From Chrysopilus asiliformis (lineage: Eukaryota; Arthropoda; Insecta; Diptera; Rhagionidae), in NCBI GenBank assembly GCA_964034945.1, contig OZ035962.1, positions 86,158,650 to 86,222,649 on the forward strand: DNA of 64,000 nt. The letters are read 5' to 3'. A program made the position numbers and the translations under genes. Shown here one piece after another: positions 56,301 through 64,000 of this stretch. Position 1 is the first letter of the stretch. Each line of letters opens with the position of its first letter. Under the pieces are notes generated by a model, which made no database searches, was not told the DNA's origin, and saw only the letters and a program-made list of their open reading frames with translations.

Positions 56301-58080
56301 GAAACGATTTTGCTCCTTCAGCAGTGGTCATACTCTCAAAATCCAGAATCGATTTTTTTTTAACAGATTATTCCAGAGAAGTCAAAATCACTAAATGACA
56401 ATACTTTCTTAACTTTCGTTTAAAAAAATAAAAAAAGAATCAGCATTCGTCCCCATTCCTTCCGCTGTCTCTGCCTGCGCTTAAATGATAGAAATGTCAA
56501 AATCTCATATGGCTGAATAATATTGAACAGTAAACCACAAGGCAGAACTATGAAATTCATCACTCCTTAAGTAGTAACCGCAACAACAAGCCCTGCAAAG
56601 TCGACTGAAGCTTGGAGCCTGTGAGAACCAAATGTCAAAAGTGTTCCGTTCTAACCACACAACTACGAGGAAATTTTCGCACAGTGGACATTCACAAATA
56701 CGCGAGAATCCCGCAGTAATCATCGGCACAAATCATACCTTTATCACCAAAGTTATCTGGCTTGGTTAAAAAAAACTGATAAACAGTAATAAAACGAAAT
56801 CAAATAACAGAACCAGAGCTAGAAGAGACCAGAAACTGTCACGATGTGTGAAAGAAAAATATTCGAAAGATTCAAAAATGGAGATGAAGTGCTGCATGTG
56901 CCTAAGCAACACGCATGTACCTTATCTAGAACTCACAGAGATAATGGACACCCCACTAAAGTCGCTGACAAAAAAATCCAGCACAACCAATCAGAACACT
57001 GCATTTTGACAGAAGTACCCCTGGCAATACAAGCAAGCGTTCATTTAGATGTAACTCCGCCCATTTCGTGTGTGGGCTGGGCTTGCCATTGTCGAAAACC
57101 AGTTTCTAGTGAAAAGAAGATGTCAGCCAGGTAAGTTGCCCAGCAACAAAATTGACAATTGTGAAAGGCAGGCATTATAACGAACAAGACAGTAGCTGTC
57201 AAAAAGTCACGGGCAAACGCGAATGACAGGATGGGAAATTGTCCAACACACAGGCAAAATGGGCGGTGACGACACTTTCGAAACGAAAATAAAAACATTG
57301 CGATGATTTTGTCCGTTTAGATATTTTTAATGGGTGATATATTTTATTTTCGTTTTATTAGTCTTAAAATTATTTTTTAAAAGTTTATTGACATTTGGCG
57401 GTAGTCAAAAAAAAAACGCTTCGATACTTTTCGTATGTGACATTTTTAATAAATTTTGAATTTTTGTTTGTTGGGGCATCGCTTTTTACTGATAGTATGA
57501 CATCTGTCAAGTGAAATGTCATTTTTTTGCCACTAGTTTGGTGATATTTGCGTGCAATCTTGCGTTCTTGCCGTCAGATGTGTGCCGCGCGAAAAAAAAT
57601 AACATATGAATGGTGAGGAAATCTATAAATAAATCGAATTTACGCCGAGAACAAACAAATCGCAGGGAAAGGGGTAGGATGAAAGACCTACGCTTTTATC
57701 CTGTACCACTTAGTGATCATTTCTAAGCTTACTGATGGCGATATATCGGAAAAATCACTAGCGCTACTCACCAACACCTTCAAGTCAGCATCTCCACACA
57801 CCTGCATATCTCCACCAACACCTGTGAATCCCGTTAATTCGAACATGGCTATTTTACTCAATGAACGGCAGAGATAATCGCCAGCCTTTGACGTTATTTG
57901 TCGAACTGTCAAACAGTGTGAGTTTCGAATTCATACGTCGGCTTCAGCGGTTTCGCTGGTTGGTGCTGGTTGGTGCTGGCGTGCTGGGTCTTCTGGTGGT
58001 GTTCGCTATAATTTCGTGTGGTGAATGATGATATTTAGATGAAGATGAGGATGGGATGATGTGAAACAGTGAAACCCTAT
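56301..58080. other. unassigned sequence
   Basis: AT content falls to the right. Open frames 56844-57134 (plus, followed by GTAAGT at 57132) and 57041-57298 (minus) overlap and are not recognised. Confidence 0.35.
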
Positions 58081-58107
58081 TCCTGGTCGTATTCAGTTTC
58101 ATCACAT

Positions 58108-58142
58108 TCAGTTAGTCGAGTCGAGTCTTTGCGTGAGGTCGC
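58108..58142 (+). promoter_or_regulatory. candidate Inr + DPE core promoter
   Basis: TCAGTT with A at 58110 as +1 is followed at +28 to +32 by GGTCG, matching the arthropod DPE consensus RGWYV at the required spacing. The 150 bases upstream are GC-richer than the flanks. No TATA box or downstream coding exon is seen in the window; if real it may start a gene whose coding exons lie to the right. Confidence 0.35.
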
Positions 58143-58903
58143 TCATATGGGCACTGAGTCAATAAAAAAAACACTTTGAGAGAAAAAAATAATAATAAAC
58201 GAATTATCGTTCGATGATCGCGCTTGTACGTCATGATTGTCCGTTTGTATTCAAAATAAATCTGTGTGGCTATTTTTTTAAGTGAGGTTATATATTTTTT
58301 TTAATAAAAAAAATTATTTGTGCACAGAAAGAATAAAAATAAATAATAAATAAAATTGTGAAAAGTTACCAGTGAATTTAAGGTGAAGTGACAGTGACGA
58401 TTTTTAATTTTATTTACCTTATCATGAATTAAAAATCATCAGATTGGATCAGCTGAAAGCTCTTTCCGACAATTTTAACAGAAACTGTATACCCTACGAT
58501 TTTTTTCGTAAAAACACAATTTAGGATTTACAAGTGAGAAAGAATACAGTTCTTTCTATGTCGAGTTTAGTCGCAGTGTTATTAAAAAAATTGTTTTATA
58601 GTCATCTAGTTTATTGCTCCGACCTCTGCCGTTTCCGAGATTTTTTAAATATTTGAGCTGGCAACCCTAAATTTTTCATCATTTCCTGAACTACGAAGTT
58701 CTTCTAAATCTTTGTTGCAGAATTCTTCACCATCTGCACAGTTAAAATAATTCTAAAAATCACAAAAAAAAATTGACGTGACATTGTGGGTAATGGACGC
58801 AAATAATAAGTTGAAAACTAAATCCTGTAAAAATGGACAATATGATCATCCTCAAGACAAAATACACATTTGCAAAAATTGAAAAAAAAGTGCAAAAAAT
58901 CTT
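58143..58903. other. unassigned AT-rich sequence
   Basis: Could be leader or first intron of the candidate transcript at 58110 (donor-like AAGGTGAAGT near 58380), but no coding frame is present. Confidence 0.3.
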
Positions 58904-58982
58904 ACACCAGCAGAGTTTAAACCCGGAACCTCGCGTGTGGAAATCTAGTTCCCTGTCAACCCGGCCATTCGGCCACTGCACA
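58904..58982 (-). pseudogene. degenerate tRNA-like element (tRNA-Ser-like or SINE head)
   Basis: On the minus strand TGGCCGAATGG matches the A box of tRNA genes; 45 bases on, GGGTTTAAACTC resembles the B box. An anticodon-like arm GGGAACTAGATTTCC and a T-arm with four of five pairs can be drawn, but the acceptor stem pairs at only three positions, so it is not a working tRNA. T-runs follow. Could be a tRNA-derived SINE head. Confidence 0.35.
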
Positions 58983-59084
58983 TTTTGCCGTTACTAAAAA
59001 AAACTCGTACTAAAAGTTTCTGAATAGCAAAAAAATTAGATACTATAAAAAAATTAATTTCTCAGCACCACTGATCTGGCTTTT

Positions 59085-59200
59085 ATCACGTTTAATGCTG
59101 CCGATTGGTAGAAGCACAACATTTACAAATGTTGCCGTTTTCCAATTAGAAATCCATGCGAAATTGTAGGTGCAGCTGTAAAGAAAATATTGTTACAAAG
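59085..59200. repeat. unknown module, copy 1
   Basis: TTACAAATGTTG (59123) followed 42 bases later by TGTAGGTGC (59165), then GC-rich AGC and AAGAAAATATTGTT. Two more copies at 59290 and 60860. Confidence 0.6.
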
Positions 59201-59289
59201 CCTTAACTTGTGAAGCTCAAGGTCCAATCCTAAAATTCGTGTGGTCAAAAAAGAAGAATCGCTTAGTGTTAACGACATGATCGGTCTAG

Positions 59290-59425
59290 ATTGTTATCAC
59301 GGCCTCTGCTGTTGATGGTTTGCAACGTAAAAACCTTACAAATGTTGTAATTCATCCATAGTTCGCAATGCATGTAAAAACTGTAGGTGCGAAGCAGGGA
59401 AGAAATTGTTAAGAAACCTCAATTG
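59290..59425. repeat. unknown module, copy 2
   Basis: CTGCTGTTG, TTACAAATGTTG (59336), CATG, TGTAGGTGC (59382), GAAGAAATTGTT. Confidence 0.6.
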
Positions 59426-60859
59426 AGGATGCCCCGGCTGTTCGAGCGCTGTATCGCCGAGGGTGGTGAAAAAAGAAGAAAAAACATGCGAAAATTTTCA
59501 ATTTCCGTTTGGCAACCTCGATTTTTTGAATTTTAAAAATTCAAGATTTCTTACAATATTTCAATTCCGAATCCTGAAGTTATAATTAGCTTGAAAATAA
59601 ATTCTTGCCATTATAACGTCGCGACCATAGCAGAACTTTTGCTAAAACATTGTCTTAAATTTCGGGTTCTCAAAGAACGAACTCCTAGCAAAAATCTTCA
59701 AATGTTCGGTTTTAGAACCCGGTATTGAGAGCCTTAAATTTTCGGGCTTCGAAACACGATTTAGTAAGGCTTTTAATTTTTAGTAGGCCTACCTGCGTGA
59801 AGTTACACAATCTAATTGCGGGAATTTTTCAGAATTGCCATAAAAATCTGTTTTTTTTTTTAAGACAACCCCAAATTTTCAGCAAACCTACACTGAATAG
59901 TATTTTTTCTGAAACCATTCGAAACCATTCAGGGGCAGTGAATTTGGAACCATTCAGAGGCAGTGAATTTCTTTGAAAGCCTTGTTTTAGTAGCCTAAAT
60001 TTGCAGTGGTATTTTCCCAAAAATCTTGCGGAATAAATTCGAATTTATTTTCAGTTTCTTCCCAATTGAAAACCTAAAATATTCTAAATGCAGAAAATTC
60101 CATTTGAGGTAGAGATAATTTAGAGTGAATAGCAAAGTGTTAAGGACCATTGTTTAATCTAAATGGCAAAAAAAATTGTATCTATAGTAATTTCTCATTG
60201 TCGGAATAAAATTTGGATTGTAGGTTTAAAAAGATGAGAAAAATTAATAGAAATTTTCATGAAAACTTTCTTTCAAATTATCTCTCAAATATTATGCGTT
60301 TACAATTCTGTTTTCAAAAAACCATAGTCCCAATTTTTCTCGTAAACCATTTTATGTTTTGAAAAATTCGATGCTTCGAATCTCCGCCATTACATACAAT
60401 AACGAGTACAACGTACGTACGAGTCCTACACTGAATTTGTCAACATACGCATATCAAATTTCTAATATTGATTGGAAAATCAAACAAAACTACGCCTCTA
60501 CGCTGTCTCTTTCGAAACATTCTGCACGGTTTGCAAGATAAATGAAGGGCAGCATTAACTGATCCAAAATCGAATTCATTAGAAAAAAGTCTACGTAAAT
60601 AGAGACCATTTACGGGAAAAGCTATCATCAGTTTTTGACTTTCTTGCTTTAATAACGCTTTTTTGATTGGTATCGATTTTTATATTCATTTGTAAACAAA
60701 TTCATATCGAATTTCGTTTTTGGCAACACATGCATGAGTTCTCTATGGAGGCTGTTTTAAAAGATTCTTACAGGCATAGAAAGGTTTTCGGCCTAAAATA
60801 GAGGTAGTGGTTTAGTCTTTCGAATTGGGCAGACTTTTGGATGAAATGCCACTGTAGAC
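59426..60859. other. unassigned AT-rich sequence
   Basis: A short duplicated word CATTCAGGGGCAGTGAATTT / CATTCAGAGGCAGTGAATTT lies at 59928-59970. No gene supported. Confidence 0.4.
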
Positions 60860-60965
60860 ACCAGATTTTTATCTGCTGTTGCAATACCTTACAAATGTTG
60901 ACTCCGATCTATGATTGTCATTCCACGTAAGACTGTAGGTGCAGCAGCACAGTAAAATTACCACA
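60860..60965. repeat. unknown module, copy 3
   Basis: ATCTGCTGTTG, TTACAAATGTTG (60889), TGTAGGTGC (60934), CAGCAGCACAGTAAAATT. Confidence 0.6.
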
Positions 60966-61668
60966 CTAGTTGAAGAAGCTAAGGCGCGATTTGGACTGTC
61001 GCGCTATTATAAAAAGCACAAGAAAATTTTGTCAAAAAAAAACAGATCAAATTTTCATTTTATAAAAGACAAAAGAGAAGCTCAGTTTAATTTCCATTTT
61101 TCTCACTTTAATGCAGATAAATTTTAACATTAATGGAGCAGACGAAAGGTAACGCAATATTTTATTGCAATGAAAAATATTACCATAAATGTGGATATTT
61201 GATACCTGCACGGCGACAAATGATTAAATTAAATAATTACCATAAATTTTAAGATATGAAGTAGAAGATATCACATCTCTAATTGCTAGACACTTCATAA
61301 ACCATTTTTGACAAAAACAATGTGTCAACTAATTATCATTGGTTCTTTACTACCCACAATTTTTATGTATAAAAAGAAAACAAGAATAAAATTTGTCAAA
61401 TTTTGAATTACTTCATCAAGGGGTTGAACTTGAAAAGCTTGTTTTTCTTTATAAAATGAAGGTTGATTAGATTTTTCGTATTTGACTTTTTTATTTATTT
61501 TAAAAATAATAACTTATTAAAATAATTGGAATGGCGCTTCTTTGGTTTTATGTTACTGTTTTGAGCGAAAAATTTTTGGACACTAAGTTCATGTTGCACA
61601 ATCGTTTATACTACGACACAAACTTCAGAAATTTATTCCTGGAAGACGCATGAACTCGAATTTATAAA
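60966..61668. other. unassigned AT-rich sequence
   Basis: No feature supported. Confidence 0.4.
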
Positions 61669-62007
61669 GGGTTTTCCAACAAGGGCATAACAATTTTGTA
61701 TTTTAATAAAAATGTACCCTAAATTTTTTTTTATGATCTGGCAATGCTAAAACGTCAGTCAAGGTTTACATTTTTATCATGGTGAAGTTCAAGAACGAGC
61801 AACGTTTGGAAATTATTAAAACTTACTACCGAAATTCTGAGTCGGTGGTCGCAATTGTGTAATCTCGAGAAATGGTCCGGTCGAATGGCCACCTCGCTTA
61901 TGCGATTTAACGCCGTCTATTACACCTGGAATAAATTTCAACCCGATATCTCAATTATTCTGTGTTTTATTTAAATACAAAATTGTTATGTCCTTGTTGA
62001 AAGACCC
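61669..62007 (+). mobile_element. second internally deleted mariner-type element
   Basis: Ends GGGTTTTCCAACAAGGGCAT and complement of ATGTCCTTGTTGAAAGACCC, then AACAATTTTGTATTT at both. It encloses the pseudogene below. The TA flank is plausible but the exact edge is uncertain. Confidence 0.75.
61779..61935 (+). pseudogene. mariner-type transposase remnant
   Basis: Starts MVKFKNEQRLEIIKTYY (N-terminal helix of the family), runs 27 codons to a TAA; 30 bases on, in another frame, EWPPRLCDLTP, the motif near the C-terminal catalytic residue. The catalytic core between is deleted. Different family from 12511-13074 by its ends. Confidence 0.8.
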
Positions 62008-63103
62008 GATAGAACTCGCGGAATCAATTCTGAATAAAATTCGCTGAGAAATTCAAGAAAAAATCGCGACTGTAATTGAACCTTACAGACAGTGATATAC
62101 CAAAACGGGGCAAAGGAAATAGGGGTAGGGGGGTAACGAGCAACCCAATCGAGATTCTTTTGAAGGCGGACAAATTTCAATTTATTACAGTTTTTTTTTT
62201 TAATTTTTTAAACGGTTCTAATTTTCTAAAGTTTCTAGTATCCACTCCAGTACTAGTCCATTCCAAATTCGGGATAGTCAAAGGACGCAGAAGCATTACT
62301 CAATCAGAACGGCATAATAAATCTCTACATTCCAATTTTCTAACAAGTCTGAAATGCACAACTTTATGAAAATTCACTTGAAATATAATTACCCCATGAG
62401 TTAAGATTTCGAAAAATACCAACTTTACGTTTCTTCTGAAATTTGGGTTAATTTTCTAGTAAACACAAATTAATTTCAATTCAACGTGTGAATTTGGCCA
62501 GAGGCCAGAAATCTTACCGTCGGACTCAATGTTTTTGACGTTGTAAACAATGAAAATGAAAATCATTTTGCTATAAAACATTTTCTATTATGTCCATAAT
62601 TAGTTAACCAAATCCAAAGTCATAACATTGTAATTTAATGACTCTTTTGTTCGATTAAACGACGCAATTTTTTTTTTTTTGCCTTATTAATTAAATTTGT
62701 CAAAGGATTGATATTTGAAATTTTTATTTTTACACATTATGTTTGGTTACAGTTTTAAGTTCTTTGGCAATCAGTGGCGTAACTAAGAATTGGGACCACC
62801 GCCAAAATCTCATTGGGAAAACCATTTTGTTCTGAATGATGATTGCAATTTAATTGTGATAAAGGACATAGTTGCGATGCTCATACCAAAATTATACGAT
62901 CCTACTCATTTTATATAAATAAATGCATATCAGTCATCCCGGACAAATTGCGCCGCAGGCGAAATTTTTTGTTTCTTCCTTTCGTTTCCCAACATATTTT
63001 GTCACTACATTTAGCACTAAGATTAAAATCAAGCACAAATAAGTAATCCGGGACAGATAATAGGTAGGAGAAGTGGGAAAATAAAGCTTTTAATCAGAGA
63101 TGC
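62008..63103. other. unassigned AT-rich sequence
   Basis: No feature supported. The frame at 62076-62369 is not recognised. Confidence 0.4.
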
Positions 63104-63240
63104 AAACCAAATGTTTTTTGAAAAAGGTTCGGTTTTGGTTTTGGTTTTGGTTTCCATGATTTGAAATTTATGGTTTTGGTTCGGTTTTGGTTCAAAGGGC
63201 TTGGTTTTGGTTCGGTTTTGGTTCGGTTTTGGTTCAGACA
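63104..63240. repeat. GGTTTTGGTTC minisatellite
   Basis: About fifteen GGTTTTGGTT/CGGTTTTGG words. The opposite strand reads as Pro/Lys/Asn/Thr-rich open frames (63029-63279), a by-product of the repeat. Confidence 0.8.
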
Positions 63241-63267
63241 AAAAAATCGATTAAAAAAATTTATTTT

Positions 63268-63859
63268 AAAACATAACAAAAGCTATAATTGCCAATCTTG
63301 CAATCATTGGAGACCCGTATGGTGATATTCGTATCAAAATTCGAACAGTTATACCAAAATTCCACATTGAAGTCAAACTTTCCAATAAGATTTTTTAAAA
63401 TTTGTTCCAATCGGATTTTGATGTATGGGAGTTTTATGTAGAATCATATCCTAAATAACTTTTGTTCTTGGACTTTTTTGATAAGATGCACCGTTTTTGA
63501 GATATTCACAAAAAACGTTTTCGTTCATATGACGGCTACCCCCCTAATGGTCCATTTTTGCCCATTAACGAACTTAGCCTCGCATTTTACGAAAAACGGA
63601 TATGTGCAAAATTTCAAGTCTTTAGCTCAATCCGTGCGCCCGCAATCCGCGCCACAGACAGACAGACAGACAGACGGACGGACGGACGGACGGACGGACG
63701 GACGGACGGACGGACAGACGGACGGACATGCTAAATTCAACTTTTTTCATCATTCTAAACACACTGGTGTTATTCATTTTTGTGTGCGATGACGAGATCT
63801 TGGCGTTACAAACGGTAAGGCAAAGTTAATATACCCTTTGGTTTCACCATACGGGTATA
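63268..63859 (+). mobile_element. mini-me-like M1 element, full length
   Basis: Same start as 5660, ends TATACCC...GGGTATA (63829-63859). The microsatellite at 63655-63728 is expanded: CAGA x4, then (CGGA)n of about fourteen units. Confidence 0.75.
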
Positions 63860-64000
63860 AACACAGAAAAATAACATTTCAGTCTTATTTAACAAAATAA
63901 AATAAACAATTCAAACTTTAGTATATGGATGTGATATATCGTCAGCTTAACCCTAATAAGCTCAGGCTAATTTTGTCCTTAATCCACGCTGGCGGTGACT
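63860..64000. other. unassigned end of window
   Basis: No feature seen. Confidence 0.4.

Noticed and set aside
56844..57134. Frame ending at GTAAGT as a coding exon
   Set aside because: No acceptor-matched partner exon or recognisable domain, and an equal-length frame lies on the opposite strand.
63029..63279. Pro/Lys/Asn/Thr-rich frames as a structural protein
   Set aside because: Direct translation of the GGTTTTGGTTC minisatellite.

Overview
The window looks like a piece of insect nuclear genome, most likely from a fly or midge. It is AT-rich, has GT-AG introns and no operons, and is packed with short non-autonomous transposons. The organism is inferred from three things: the intron-bearing group III secretory phospholipase A2 genes, dipteran-style repeats carrying (GTCT/GTCC)n microsatellites, and TATA promoters. 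No species is claimed.

Confident host genes: three secretory phospholipase A2 (sPLA2) paralogues. Gene 1 lies on the minus strand (24091 to 14522, four exons, 227 aa). Genes 2 (36938-37585, 193 aa) and 3 (41902-42581, 208 aa) are on the plus strand in tandem, each with one small intron. All three encode a signal peptide, the Trp-Cys-Gly calcium loop, the CC-R-x-H-D-x-C catalytic motif, and the later HCDC and QWF motifs. Genes 2 and 3 also share about 280 bp of promoter (GATA-type sites, CAGCTG, TATAAAA). They probably encode enzymes that cleave the sn-2 ester of phospholipids outside the cell.

Layout: 1-14 kb holds repeats (a short Helitron, a perfect 184-bp-arm palindrome, a pogo-like MITE, mini-me-like elements, an internally deleted mariner). 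14.5-24.1 kb is sPLA2 gene 1; its 7-kb second intron holds a MITE and a 6.5-kb block of Helitron-type elements built from a 163-bp tandem unit, one of which has its 3' two-thirds flipped in place. 24-31 kb is mostly unassigned non-coding DNA with a few MITEs. 31.1-35.5 kb is a nest of transposons inside transposons, including a 2.3-kb fold-back. 36.6-42.6 kb carries sPLA2 genes 2 and 3 with more MITEs between them. 43-56 kb is interspersed repeats and unassigned sequence, with a hAT-type MITE that has a perfect 8-bp target duplication. 56-64 kb has no recognisable protein gene; it holds a candidate Inr+DPE promoter near 58.1 kb, a degenerate tRNA-like element, three diverged copies of an unknown module (59.1-60.9 kb), a second deleted mariner, and a GGTTTT-rich tract.

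Most interesting: (1) the 163-bp-unit Helitron array with its in-place inversion inside a host intron; (2) at least seven unrelated TIR elements with 3-bp TNA target duplications, pointing to an active PIF/Harbinger-like source; (3) the perfect palindrome at 3675-4058; (4) the altered calcium loop and shortened tail of sPLA2 gene 2. No CRISPR array, prokaryotic system or intact autonomous transposon was found.
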